Shown: positions 1-18,073, numbered from the stretch's first letter. The stretch: DNA of 64,000 bases from Yamagishiella unicocca (GCA_003116995.1 BDSL01000048.1:372001-436000); one strand, 5' to 3'. Notes: generated by a model from the sequence alone, not told the origin. Numbers and translations are program-made.

Positions 1-267
1 TAACGAGGGGCCAGCTCTGGGGCAAGGTGTACGGGCCGAGCGACCGGGCGCTTCACCGCCTAGAACGGCTGCGGCAACAGTTGTACGTTTTTCCCGAAGT
101 TCACAGAGTCCCGCACACCAGTTCAAATCGCACAGCCCGCAAGCTTGCCACGTGTTGGCTAGCTGACCGCTTGGTCCCCGCGGTAGCTGGCTGGCTCGGC
201 CTCCCGGCAGCCTAGGGCGCGCGACTGTCGCAATGAAGAGCACCGGCTGCTCCTACGCCCCTCGCAG
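1..267. other. Upstream flank of PDE copy A, no exon recognised
   Basis: No segment matches the CHASE or second-membrane-helix exons that precede the equivalent exon in copies B, C and D. In those copies the TM2 exon ends only 100 to 190 bases upstream, so in copy A it may lie just left of the window edge or be lost. The stretch is probably intron; nothing else is seen in it. Confidence 0.4.
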
Positions 268-5879
<5,612 letters not shown>

Positions 5880-7849
5880 CCAGCCGTGCAGCCGCCCCGG
5901 CCGCTGTTGCCGCAGTCGCATTGAGCTACCGCAACATGACACGCACTCCGTGCCGCCCGCCTTCCGCGGCGCGGCAAAGCAATTTGTTCTTCGATCGTGA
6001 TTCGACGACGGCTATAGGGGACGGGTGGAATATAATGGTTTAGCTGGGGAGGGGGGCGGAGGCATGCATGGACTTGTAGCGCTGTGACGCGCTAGGCGCG
6101 GGCGGCCGCCGTTATTCAAATGATCTCGCCACGGGTTGCACGTTCATCACAACCCTCTCACACGCCACCTCCTCTTTCGTGGGCAACCTTTTAGGACATA
6201 AAGCGGCTCTAGGAGGTGATCGAGGCCATTGCACGATGGTACTTGGTGCAGCTCCCATGTTGCGGCACCTCTCAACCCTCTTCACCTGGCTGTCGGCATC
6301 GCCATGATGACATGGCTGGCCTCTTGCGCAATGAGGCGTGCGCACCATGCACGCGGATGCCATCTGGAGAATGCCGAGTGCAATAAGCTATTGGAGGGTT
6401 GGAGACCGGCGGCGTGACCGTGAAGACGAGTTGCCTGTGTTCCTGACCAGCATCTTTGCTTAGAGCCTTGGACGCGTGTTGTCTTGCCTTGTACACGAGT
6501 GTGTGATCTCGCAGCATGGCCTGACGCCAGGGAGGGAGGCAGGCAGGGAGGGAGGCAGGGAGGCAAGGCCCGCGCGCGCTGTGCGTGCTTCTGGTCGCAG
6601 CGGATACCGGCGGTCGCCCCGGTTGCGTCGGTGCGGGTGTTTGTCCGGTCCGGTAGTCCAAGTCAAGATTGACTGAGGCTGCGGGTACTGCGACTTGACG
6701 CAGCGGGCGCCTGCTTGGTCGTATGCTTGCTGCATGCTCGAACAAACAAACCAACGAACGAGGGCGGCAGATGCAGGATGGTGTCGCGCGAAATGCATAA
6801 TTATGAGGCATTCTCATGTGATAAGAGGGACAAGAGGGGCGAGGCTTGCATGGCAATTTGGTTGCCAGGTTGTGAATTACTGTGGCGCAGAGGGAGGGGG
6901 CCGTAGGGGGCCACTGGTGACCGGCAGCAACATGCACTGGCAGTTGCGCCAGTTGATTACCCGTTTGTTCGGTTGAGGCGCACTGTGGATTCGAAATGAG
7001 GGGGGTTGTAATAAGTGAATGGGGCCAGCGTGTCGGGCGCCAAATGTGACCCGAGAACGCCCTGCCGCACCGTTGTGACTGCCGTTAGGAGAACACTATA
7101 ACACAAATGCAAGCATGACAGGTACTTCGCCGAGCTTAGTTCAGTCGTGCGGGGGCATAGAGCCGAGTGCTGCGGGTCTCGTCGTTCCTGGGGCCGCCTG
7201 CGCGTCAATGCCTTGCACTGAAGAGTGCTTTTCGTGTAACGCTACGGCTGCCTTAACTGAAACGCGTATGCTATCGAGCCCCTATCGCGTCCTAGCAAAC
7301 GTGGCGTTTGGGCTGCTCTCTACGCAGCATAGACAGCTCGCAGCCAGTGGGTCTGCGTGCTCCCCGCAAGCCCGCGCCTCTTGACTTTGGCCTGAGCGAT
7401 TGGGCTTGGTGGCGAATGCGATGCCTCCCACCATTAAACAATCATTACGGTGCTGCAAAGCTAAACTATCTGGCGAGCCAAGTTGTAATATGCGGGCACG
7501 TACAGGTATGCAGTGCGGGGAGGTGCGGCAGGAGGGGCTGTCCGCGCCCGAAGGTCAGGCGAGGGGGTGACCTGTTATAGCAGCCAGGCTAAGCGGTTAG
7601 CAGACCTTATGGGGATTCCGCGTTGAGGCTTGCTCGACTAACCATCGAAACCGCACCAGGTAACACATAGCCAAAAGCCAAACTCAGGGATGCGCACAAA
7701 CATGGTTGTTAGCTGTTAACGGCTGACTAATAACAGCTGATTAACGGCACAAGTCAGCCCCAAGTCCGGCGTAAGAGTAGGAACAAGGGACCAGGGAAGA
7801 GTCCGCCGTGACAGTAGGGACTGGGGAGGAAAGCTCCGCTCAGCCCTCT

Positions 7850-8060
7850 CGGGTGCGGGGTGGTGTCCTGTTTTCCCTGTGCCTTTTGGGGCATCTGCTG
7901 GCTGCTACCGCTTGCTTCTCCCATGGTGAGGTCTCGGGTCTCGGTATGGGCCCCCCTTATCCTGGGCTCGCGCGGGCTTGCGGATACTGTAATATTCTCG
8001 ATCGTACATTATTATTCTTTTCAGGGACCCAACAAAAGCTTGTTTCTTTCCTTTTAACAA
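7850..8060 (-). repeat. Dispersed repeat fragment, family 1
   Basis: Read on the minus strand, this resembles 43230-43420 and 19780-20095 (plus). Shared blocks include the CAGCAGRYGCCCC core, a nearby AAAGGCACAGG block and runs of GGGGGCCCAT. Similarity is patchy, as expected of old copies of a transposon or satellite. No coding capacity is recognised. Confidence 0.45.
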
Positions 8061-8073
8061 ACAGGCCACGGAC

Positions 8074-8200
8074 ATGGGCCTCTCTTCTTGTCATGGTCTC
8101 GCCTGGGCTTATTGATACTATAACACATCTGTGTTATAGTATCAAATGTGTTATAGTATCAATAAGCCCAGGCGTGACCACGACAAGAAGAGAGGCCCAT
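8074..8200. repeat. Near-perfect 55-bp inverted repeat (foldback)
   Basis: Arms 8074-8128 and 8146-8200 are reverse complements with two mismatches by eye, separated by a 17-base loop. The loop carries a third partial copy of the arm core TGTTATAGTATCAA. It abuts the family 1 repeat fragment on its left. It could be a MITE-like foldback or a rearrangement scar. Confidence 0.9.
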
Positions 8201-8807
8201 AAAAGTTATCAGGAAGTCAAGAAAGGTACAGGGCACTGGATCGCTCATGTCAAGCTAAAGTTGACAAAAAAACCTCGTACATGGATTGGGTCGTACAGCG
8301 CATCCGGTACTCCAGCGTCCAGCCATAGAGGACTCCTGACTCTTTCTGCTGGAACGGCTTGGGACAGCAAGTAGATAAATACACCGTGTGGCGTGTACTC
8401 CCCTAAGGCGAAATATGGAAGCCAGACCCGTCATGACGCGCCAATACTTCCCCTCAAATGGCCGCTAACTGACTGCGACTAAACCCTATGGCAGATGCAT
8501 AAGGGTCATGCTGTCCTGCTTTGGTCTCAAATTTTCATACTACCGACGCTCTATGTCTACGCGTGGCCACGCTGCCCGCCGAGATCGACAGCCTTTCAGT
8601 TGCTAATTTACCCTTTACTTTGCTAAGGCTCCTTTCCGGAGTGCTCCACCCCAAGTCGCTACTAAATGTCGTTCGACGATGTCCGCAAACGCGTCCGCGC
8701 CAGCTTTGCGGTAACACGTCCTACTGAAAGCATTTTATGCTACATGTTAGCGACTTAGGCAGACAGTGTTGCTGACAATCTGGTCCCACGGGGCTGTGCT
8801 GCAGGGA

Positions 8808-11800
8808 ATGGGCCGAGTAATACGCCTTTACCCTTCTACTCTGCTTTGGCCACTACTGGTGCTTGGCCTGGTGCTGGGTATAGGGGTTTGGGGTGTGATT
8901 CGCGTGGCGCAAGTTGAGGAGGATAGCGCGAAGGTGAGTACTGGGGCGTGGACAGCGATTGGCGGCCGGTACCTACTGTGGCAAGGCCTTACAACCTTAG
9001 CTTATCATGGCGCGCTACTTCTGTAGTCAGCTGTCATCCCTTCGCCCCTGTCTCATTTCTGTTCGGTCCTAGGGTCGCGCTGCCAGCCTCGCCCTGGACA
9101 CGGCCATCTGGTTTCAGCAGCAGCTGACGGTTGCCATCGCTCCGATCCTGCTGATGTCGGCAATGGTGGAGTACAACCCGCAGTACGACGCGGTCAGCAG
9201 CTTGTTTGTGGGGCTGGCACCCGCGCTGCTGGAGCAGGTGGGGCACGTGGGGCGGGTGGGGTTTGGGAAAAAATGTTAGCCCGGTTGCAGCAGCCGGGCT
9301 GTGGCCTCTTCGGGCAACAGGTGGAGGAGCTCCATTCCCTGGGTCGGTTTGTGACCGGGCCTCGCGGCCTGAGGAGACACCGCTGGGTTGCCGTTTCAGC
9401 TATTGGGGGATCCTTCCAGCTATTGGGGGATCCTGCCACCGCCAACCTGCTGCTGGGCCGTTGAGCTGCTCGCGCGCGCCTTTTAGTTTACTTTATATAG
9501 TTTGCGGCACGCCGCGCCTCTGAAACGCAGACTCCGTCACAAGCCATCAAGCAATTGGAGTATGTTCCCAACGGCGTCATTCGCGACATCTACCCTCTCT
9601 ATGGCAACAACAGAGGAGCGGCGGGTTTCGACCTGTTCGATTGTGAGTCCCCTCCGCAACGTCTCGGTCTGTTGATGGTTGTTTGCGCCCAACGCACCAC
9701 GTATCCTTACGAAATCCTACCTTCTTCGCTTCCAGCCGTTCGCGTAGCCCTTTCGTTGCTTGTTGGTCGTTAGTTCGGTTCTTACGAGTGAGCAGGAAAC
9801 GTTGCCCGCGCATCGTTGCTCCTCTTTATACTGGCATGGTGTCTCATACTTACCTATTGTAATGGGGCCCCCTGGTCGCCACCCCGGGCCTCAACAGCCG
9901 AGGATCGAGATGGAGCTGTCAAGACGATAGAAGATAATGCCCTTACGCTGGTCGGGCCCATGAACTTCTTCGAGGGGGGCTACGGAGTCATCGTCCGCAA
10001 ACCGATTTTCGTGACGGGCGTCGACGCCGATGAAACGTTTAACATCTCCGACTCGTTGAATCCCCGCTGCGGCGCCGCTTGTAGCTATAACGCCGCCACC
10101 CGCACCAAGTTCTGGGGCTTCGTAAGTAAACAAAGGGTTACAGTACCGCAAAGGTGTTTCCAGCAGTTGGTAACGGGGCCTTATCCGGAGGTCGTGGCAC
10201 TGACCTGATCGGCACGCCGAACGTGGTGCATCGACGACGTCGTCGACTTCACGCCTTTGGTTGAGGTGTCTACCGCACTGGTGTTGCGCATGGTTGCAGG
10301 CCGCGGGGCTCATCGACCTGGGCGCGCTGAGCAGCGCCAAGGAGTCAAAGCTGCGCATGCTTGCGGGCATGGGCTACCGCTACGAAGTCCGCGCACTGGG
10401 GCTGGTCTCACGCAACATGAGCCTAGTAGCCTCCAGGTGGGCAAGGAGCACACCGGCGAACCGCGTGGGTGTCTGCGGGCATACAAGGGAGCACCAATTG
10501 GTTGGACACATAGTACTTTTGTCGACGTATGGCGGCCACATAAGCCTTACGGGGCAGCTAGCGAAGGCGTCAAAGGCCTAACCAACCGATCGCATCGGGG
10601 GGCTGAGGTCGGTGGCGGTATAGGGGCGTCATCCAAGGTTTCCGTTAGGGCAATCTACCCAGCGTGGTGCAATCAAGGCGATCGAAGTCTGAACCCCTTC
10701 CACGTGGCGTATTATATTGGGAGTTGGAGGTTGGCTGGGGCCTTATTCGGGAAATTTTGCGTGCCCGTTGGAAACGCCGCGGCTCTTATGCCTCCCTTGT
10801 CGTGGTTGCCCAATGCAGCGCCGCACCCCCGTCGCGGCCAGTCGATGCACTCATAAGCTTGCCGAACGCCGAGGTGGGTGCCGTTGCCGAATGGAAAGCA
10901 ACGAGTTGCTTGCCGTGCGTCTGTTTCGAATGTCAAAGCGACTGCCTTGCGAATGTGCATGCGAGGCCGTGTAGCTTGACCTTTGCATAAACGTCCCCTA
11001 TCACGCCCGGAGCGCGCGTCCAGCCCCGCCCGCTGCACTCCTGGACACCTCCCTCCTGCCCTTCGTACCTGTACTTCCCCAGTGGGTGGTCCGTGTGTCT
11101 CCGGAGGGCGGCTGGAGCTCGACCAATTTTGGCGGCCTGCTGGCGGGTGTCATCGTGATGGCAGTGGCCCTGGCGCTGCTGCTGTTCGCAACGCTGGTGT
11201 CCAGGTATCGGAGACGTGTCGGGATGATGATGCCCTTGTTGCTCTTGCAGCTCTTGCAGGAGGAGGGATAGTGGGTCGCATAGCCTGATGTGCCGTCCCA
11301 CTCGCGCCGGCCCATCTGCTGCAGGCGGCGGCATGAGATGCTGCTGAAGGCGCTGTTGCCCAAAGAGATTATTCGGGACTTGCGCGGCGCTGACACGTCG
11401 CTGCTCGGACCTAGGATCTTGCAGGCTGGTACGTAGCGAGATGGCCGCGTCAGCCTGCCGTGTTCCTGTGTTGCGCTTTAGTTCCAGGACCACCATTCGA
11501 GCAATGAAGGCAGCTTGCTGACAAAGGCAGCTGGCTGTTTGTCGAAATCCAGTGGGGACCTGATAGCCTGGCCGTTACCCGCGCGGCTCGCTTGCACTTC
11601 CACCCCCGCGCAGAGACCACTGCCGACCTGGTGCTCTCCATGCTGGGGCGACTGCTGGAGGGATACATGCCTGACCTGCGCGATGTGGTGTTCATCCGCC
11701 AGGCGATCATCCGGGGGGCCGATCTGTACCAGCCGTTGGATCTCACCAGGCACATTCGAAACGCCAATCTGGATGTGAGTGACTGCTTTCGTAGGTCGAG

Positions 11801-14800
11801 TGTCTTGTGCGTGTCCCAGTGAGACAAGCCATGCGCGCGTGAGTCTAGGTTTGCAGCAATACCACGCGGTTGCGAATGTCACACTACCTACCTCTATGTG
11901 ACAATCACCCATCCTGCATACCTGGGTATGGCCTGGTCATGAATTGGTGTAGACCCAGATGTCGGAATTTGTTTTACAAGATCAACAAAATTGTCCGATA
12001 TTCGTGCCCACACCGACGTCGCACAGCCGCTGACGTTGGCGCGTTGGCGCACCGTACTTGCCATAAGCCCATCGGCCCTCACTGCCCTTCCTGCACTTCG
12101 CCCTTCCTGCGCTTCCTGTACCGTCGCGCAGAAAGACGTAGCCCACGCGCTGATGCAGCAGCTGGGCCAAAACGCAGCCTTCCTGCTAGCTACTGGCGAA
12201 GATGCGCCGATATCCGACGAGTTATCCCCGGCCGTAGTGCGGGCGGCGCACAGCTTCACCACAAAGGGCATGGCGCAGCCGTACCAGGACTGCTCGACGC
12301 TTACTGGGGCCCTGGCTCTGATACTCACTCCGCAGCCCGCAGCGTGGCGGGACGCCGCGGACACAGCCAGCGACAACGCCGCCTTCGACAGCCTCCTTCC
12401 AGCTCGCGACACGGACGCAGGCAGCGCAGCCAGCCCGCGGCCCTCCGGTCAGAGCTTCTTGGTCCAGACCATGTCGCTGGTCCGTGACGGTGGTGGCGCG
12501 ACGCCATCCGTCCCTTTAGGCATGGCGCAAAGTAGCACCGGCATGTACAGGCGCGGTGCCAGCATGGAGCTCGTGTACGAGGAGGAGCAGCAGCGGCGGC
12601 AGCCGCCTGGATCGCCGCGGGGTGCGGCCCGCCGGTCCAGCTTGTCACTGGCGGAGCCGTCGGGGGTGGCCTGGGCGCCCGCCTCCATAGACCAGGAGGT
12701 GCTGGGCAGTGAGGTGACGGCCGAGAGCGAGTTGCGCATGTCTCCTCGGTCCGCCAGCACTCAGGACGACAGCGCCCTGGGGACGTCGTCCTTGGTCCGG
12801 GGGCTGCCGCGCAGGGTGGCGTCGGCGTTGAGCATGGTCGGGCGCGCCGGGAGCTTCCGTAGGCGCAGCGTTCTCCAGAGCCTCACTGCCGGCCCAGACA
12901 TGGTGAACAGCCGTGTCGCAGCGACGGCCGCAGTGGCAGCGGGGCCGGCGGGGGCGTCAGCGTCCGGCGCCGAGCCGCGGGCGTCGGCCGCGTCAGTTAC
13001 CGAGGCGCCCTTGGAGCTGGCGGGGATCGACGTGGCCAGCAACCGTATGATGCTCGCCATGGCGGGCGTCAGCAAGCGCAGCGTCCTGGGTCCTAACCGG
13101 GGGCTTGCGGTCCACCGAATGCAAAGCCTGCCGCCGCCACCCCCCATGATAGAAGAAGTAAGCCCTGGTGCTAGGGGTCACGTGAACAGGTCGTGCACCC
13201 AGCGCAAAGGTGCCTTGGAGTCGTCCCGTTGGGATGGGGCTAAGGCAGGCCTCTGCTCCCTAGGGACGCTGCGCCAAGGGCGCCAGAGGCTGTTGATGGA
13301 GCCCTGCCGCCCCTGCGATCCAGTGCCGGAAAGACCTGTGACGGCCGCGACATGCCTGGCACCTGGTTGCTGTTGCCGCCGCAGGTGGAGAGGGTGCTGT
13401 CCCTGGCTGGCTCATGGCAGTTCAACACATGGACGTTGCGCGACGTCACCAACGGCCACCCGCTGTCGGCCCTGGGCTTCTACCTCATCCATCGGGCAGG
13501 CCTCATAACGCGCTTCAACCTGAAACCAACGAAGCTAGCCAGGTGCAGGATGCCGGGATGCGGGACTGGGGCGGTGCAGGGTGCGGGAAGCACTTACCGC
13601 CCAGCGGCATATGCGAGCTGTCTTGGCACGCACGCCTCCGACCACATACCCGTGCCTTCGCGCGGGTGCCTTTTACCGCACACCCGTGATTTGGCGTCAG
13701 GTCTCTTGAGGTCACTGGCGTCAGGTCTCTTGAGGTCACTGGCGTCAGGTCTCTTGACGTCACTGGCGTCAGGTCTCTTGAGGTCACTGGCGCTCAGCAC
13801 TGGTACCAACGCAGATTGCCGTCCCTGCGTACGGTAACCCTGCTGTGGCCTCCCCCCAATCCAGGCTACTCCGTCAGATTGAGTCGGGCTACAACAACAA
13901 CCACTACCACAACGCAACTCACGCGGCTGACGTGCTTCAGACGCTCCACGCCATCATCCACGGCGCCCAGCTGCACGTGCACTACCTCGACCAGCTGGGG
14001 CTGCTGGCGGCGTACTTTGCGGCTGTGAGCAAGGGAGCGGCGGGGCGGAAGGGGCAGGGCGGGGCCTTGTCTCGCGTTGGTTGGATCTCCGGATCGCGAT
14101 GTATTGCTTGGTACGAAGTGCACAGATGCGGCCACAAATAATGCGCCAAGCGTTATCGTCATGCCGCTGCATCAGGCCCGGAATAGCAGTTGGTAAAGGA
14201 GGTACGCCTTGCTTTGTTTTTGTCGCGCAGATCGTGCACGACTACGGCCACCCCGGCCTGACCAACGACTTCCTCATCGCCACCTCGGACCCCCTGGCGG
14301 TGCGCTACAACGATCGCTCCCCCCTGGAGAACCACCACGCCGCCGCCTCGTTCAGCCTGCTACAGCGCCCCGGGCTGGACGTGCTGGCGCCACTCAGCAA
14401 AGCGGATAAGATGAGCTTCCGGAAGCAGGTGGGATGGGTTACTGCCCTCTGCTCCCTCGCCCGGCTATGCGCAATTGTGTTCTTCCGGACGCTGCGGGTG
14501 GCCCAGAGCCCGTCGCATTGTGCAGCCGAGCGGCGCACAGTACCAAGGGCTGGTGCCGCAACCGCATGGCACCGACTTGTGCAGACCCTACCCCGCCCCC
14601 CCTGCAGGTGATCGACATGGTGCTGGCAACGGACATGAAACAGCACTTTGCGCTGCTCAGCCAGTTCAGCACAGTGCATCGGCTGGCCAGCTTCGCGCAC
14701 GGATCAACCACCGAGGCGCCCCCCAGTAGGAGCCCGCCTAGTTCTCGTTCTCCCGGGTAAGCTTGAGGTGACATTTAGGACCTTACGTACTCCATGGCCA

Positions 14801-16843
14801 TGCCGTACCATCCACCGTAGTTCATCTTGTCCTTGGCCTTGGGCGGAGGTTCCGCATCTGGGCAGGTGTCGGGCATGCGGGTGTCACAGCGCGGACGAAA
14901 AGGAAGCTGCGGGCAATGGTGTCGGTATCCCGTCATTGGACTTTAGGTTCGTCGCAGGGTTTGCTCCGTTTTGGCATCGCACATGCATGCTGTAGTAACC
15001 CAAGAGAGTGAAGACGGGTACCTGCCTTGCAGCTATCGTCGTGCCGGAGCAAATGCGGTGGTACGTCAGCCTGTAGTTTCATGGAGTCCTCGACCCAGTC
15101 CTGGGTCGAGGACCACCCACACGCGGGTTTTCAGTCCTCGGGGGCCGCTTTGGGTGCTGTGCCCTTCCACACGGACAGGGCCCAGCAACTGGAGCTGACG
15201 GAGATTGTGGTGGAAGCTGACAGCGTGGTGACGAGGCAGCAGGCGCCCAAGCCGCTTGATGACACCGAGCGGCTGCTCAGCCTCCAGCTCGCCATCAAGG
15301 CGGCGGATCTCGGGCACCTGGGCGAGGGGCTGGACGTGCACAAGAGGTGAGCAGTGCAGCGGCAGCGGGGGGCTGCTTAGACCAGGGCCCCATTGCAGCG
15401 GGGGGGGACAGCATAGGCCCATTCGCAGCTGAGAGTCTTGGCCTTGCAGCGCCGTGGCCGATCGTCTTGCGCATGCGCGCCCATGCGTGCACCACGCACC
15501 TCACGTCAGAGCTCACTACCCGGACTCTCATGCGAGGCGTACTCTAGGTGGGGACACGTGTGGCGCCGAACAGAGGGCCAGCTAGGTGGGGATCGGCCCA
15601 ATTGGCCCTGCAAGGGCGCCTTCTCTTGACGGCACGTCAGCGCACGCCTTCGCGCCACGTGCTGCTCTTACAGGTGGCTGTCCGGTCTGGAGGAGGAGTT
15701 CTTCCTCCAGGGGGACAAGGAGCGACAGCTCGGCATCCCCATCAGCCCCCTCTTTGACCGAGCCAAGCAGGGAGTGAGCAAGAGCCAGGTGCGCGGCTTT
15801 GGGTGTCTTTGAGCTGCCTGCCTCGGCACCAGGACATGGACGTGCTGAGTCAGGCAACCGGGTGCGCATACAGGCCAGCGGGGGTACCGATGTCGTGTGC
15901 AGACGTGGTGCATCCTTTCATATCCCGCATGCGGCGTGAGCCGTTTCATGATACACATACCACGCAGAGCCTTCTTATCCTCAGTTCTTCACATTTCAAA
16001 CTCCCACACGCCGATACTCAGCTCCAGAGTGGCAATAAGTAAAACCTCCTGTTCGTCACTAAGCGGGCACTCAGCTCCCGGCAACTCCATGTCCGGCGCT
16101 CAGCTTACGGCAAACCGACAATCCCACAGTCGTGCTGCGAAACAATGTCAGTAACGACAAAACATATATTTTAGCAACCGGGTTTTTAATGATGCGGGTA
16201 GAACGTCAGAGAAATATTCGCTTGGCCGCCGGCACTCCGGGCCGGTGGGCTGCGAGCAATCCGCCCCAGCCGGCAGCGGGGAGGTCCCGATGGCCGGCCC
16301 CGCGCAGCACGCGACGCCCGGGACGCCTGAACAACACAGGCGGGGTGGGCGGGCGGTTCTGTTGGCCGCCGCAGGGTCGGCCAACTTCAGAAACGGGAGT
16401 CTGCCACCGATCAGGAACAATACAGGAAAACCTAATGATGCTCTGTTACGGCGGATATCGCCAAAAACGGTATCAGCCGACTTGTAATCTATCACCGGAG
16501 TACGGCACTGTGCCGTACTTTGTCCAAGAACTTGCCTCATCTTGCAGAGAAGTCAACACTTTTGCAAGGGTTCCCGCACCGGAAGTACAATCCACCGTCA
16601 AACCAACTGTCCCTCCGGTCCTCCGCACAGGTCGGATTTTACGACTTCGTGGCGCTGCCGCTGGTCCACGCGCTCAGCAGCGCCTTCCCCGGCTCGCAAC
16701 CGCTGATGACATGCTTCCTGGGGAATTACAACTACTGGAGGTGCGTAGAGGGCCGGTCCATGGTGAACATGCCGAGGACGGGGAAGATCGCCTCGGCCGC
16801 AACCGGCCAGGCAGCGGTGCCTGGGCCTGAGACCACAGAGTAA
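8808..16843 (+). CDS. CHASE-domain transmembrane cyclic-nucleotide phosphodiesterase, copy B
   Basis: Predicted receptor-PDE: ligand sensing outside, cAMP/cGMP hydrolysis inside. Exons: 8805/8808-8933, 9073-9237, 9531-9642, 9898-10121, 10300-10436, 10819-10873, 11083-11204, 11325-11428, 11614-11774, 12132-13157, 13385-13542, 13865-14024, 14231-14428, 14608-14756, 15179-15346, 15674-15788, 16631-16843 (stop TAA); about 1131 residues. TM1 is at about residues 10-32. CHASE hallmarks are PNGVIRDIYPL, LVGPMNFFEGGYGVIVRKPIF, TKFWGF then LIDLGAL, MGYRYEVRAL, and the closing WVVRVSPEGGW. TM2 is at about 290-313. The PDE domain (746-1095) has [30 protein letters not shown] and KSQVGFYDF, all intact. 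The exact start is uncertain: 8808 is the first in-frame ATG, but a conserved TGCAG acceptor at 8804/8805 suggests an unseen first exon. Confidence 0.88.
13693..13788. repeat. 24-bp tandem repeat in copy B intron
   Basis: Four copies of a 24-base unit beginning GGCGTCAGGTCTCTTGAGG, one with a G-to-C change. It lies in the intron before the HNATH catalytic exon. Confidence 0.9.
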
Positions 16844-17850
16844 TGAGAGTGGTGGTGGGTGATCTCGTACCTAAATATCACGTTTGAAGCTGTGGACCAG
16901 AATCTGGGTTTCCCGGCGTTCCTAAGATTTTTGACTCACAGGGTTGCTGCGGCTCTCATCTTGACCAGACACCGATTGATGTGTGGCTCGGCCGGCCCGG
17001 GGCAACGGCTGCGTGATTGGGCTTTGTGCGATGTTGGCGTTCCTCGATCGCTGCAGTTGTTTGAGTTATGTGCAAGTTGACGCATCAATGCAAGAATGGC
17101 AGGTATGCCTTCGCAGTAGTATGGGTATGAACGGTTGCATTTCAGGCGGCAAACAATGAGCCTGGTCCCACAGGGCTTCGATCGCTGTGATCCAATGGAT
17201 CACCGGTACGAAGATGTTGAATCGCCGTCGCAGGAGGTCGGCCTAACTGGGGGTTCGAGTAGGTTGCGATGCTCTCGTAGTGTTTTCTCGTGCCATGTCA
17301 TAGTATTCGTCGTTATATATCTCGACGGCGTTGCATCGCTCGCCCGATGCAAGTGGTGGCTGTCGCGTCTTCCTTGATGGACCAACCCGCGGAGCGCAGT
17401 AATTTGGGAAGAGGGTACCATAAACGCGCAGTTGCTTGACGGCAACGTATTAGCCATTTACGCATGTATGCGTTGCCGGCAACACGCAATTTTCGTTGGC
17501 GTTTCGTACAGAAGTGCCTGTCCTGCTGTGTATCAGCAATATAGCGAGGCATAAGTTTGTGAAGCAGCGTGTTGAAGAGCATGAGCAATGATTCCATGTG
17601 TTAAGCTTTCATTCATACCCTGCATTCAGGTGGCTGGGTTAAGAAGGTTAGACACGTTAGAGCGTTCCCGCTACAACCCGCTGGCGCATCCAATTGCCGG
17701 GTCGCCGACTGTAAATGCAGTCAGCCGCTGTAGGTGATCTGATGAGGTGATGGATAGGCGGTGGATACACATTTGTGAGGCCAATGGGTACAAGCACGTT
17801 GCTCTGCGTAAAGTACAAAGTACGTTTGGGTTCTGGCAAGGGTTGCGGTT

Positions 17851-17957
17851 GGCTTGAGCTCTAAAACCGGGGCTTGAGCTCTAAAACCGGCGCTCTAATG
17901 TAATAATAGCAGGAGCTCTAATGTAATAATAGCAGGAGCTCTAATGTAATAATAGCA
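17851..17957. repeat. Two adjacent short tandem arrays
   Basis: Two exact copies of a 20-base unit (GGCTTGAGCTCTAAAACCGG) at 17851-17890 are followed by three copies of a 23-base unit containing GAGCTCTAATGTAATAATA. The shared GAGCTCTAA core suggests the second array grew out of the first. Confidence 0.9.
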
Positions 17958-18073
17958 GCAGAAGTTTCCATCCGTCTTGCTGGGTAGCAGTACTGTACCC
18001 TACGCTTTGACAAATTTGGGGTATGTGTTTATGGTTGTCATGGTACGGCCACAATTACAAGTGCTTCGCAGCA

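Larger units (their letters stand above)
5880..8804. other. Spacer between copies A and B
   Basis: About 2.9 kb with no recognisable gene. It should contain the 3' UTR of copy A; the first algal-type TGTAA poly(A) motif noticed is at about 7006, more than 1 kb past the stop, so its role is doubtful. A GGGAGGC-rich stretch lies at 6530-6575. A dispersed repeat fragment and a foldback hairpin occupy 7850-8200. The promoter and a possible first exon of copy B should lie near the right end, but no motif decides them. Confidence 0.5.

Noticed and set aside
60..140. TpsiC-like GTTCAAATC suggesting a tRNA
   Set aside because: No complementary acceptor stem or D/anticodon arms could be found around it.
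13693..13788. Regular repeats that might suggest a CRISPR array
   Set aside because: Units are contiguous with no spacers, inside an intron of a eukaryotic gene.
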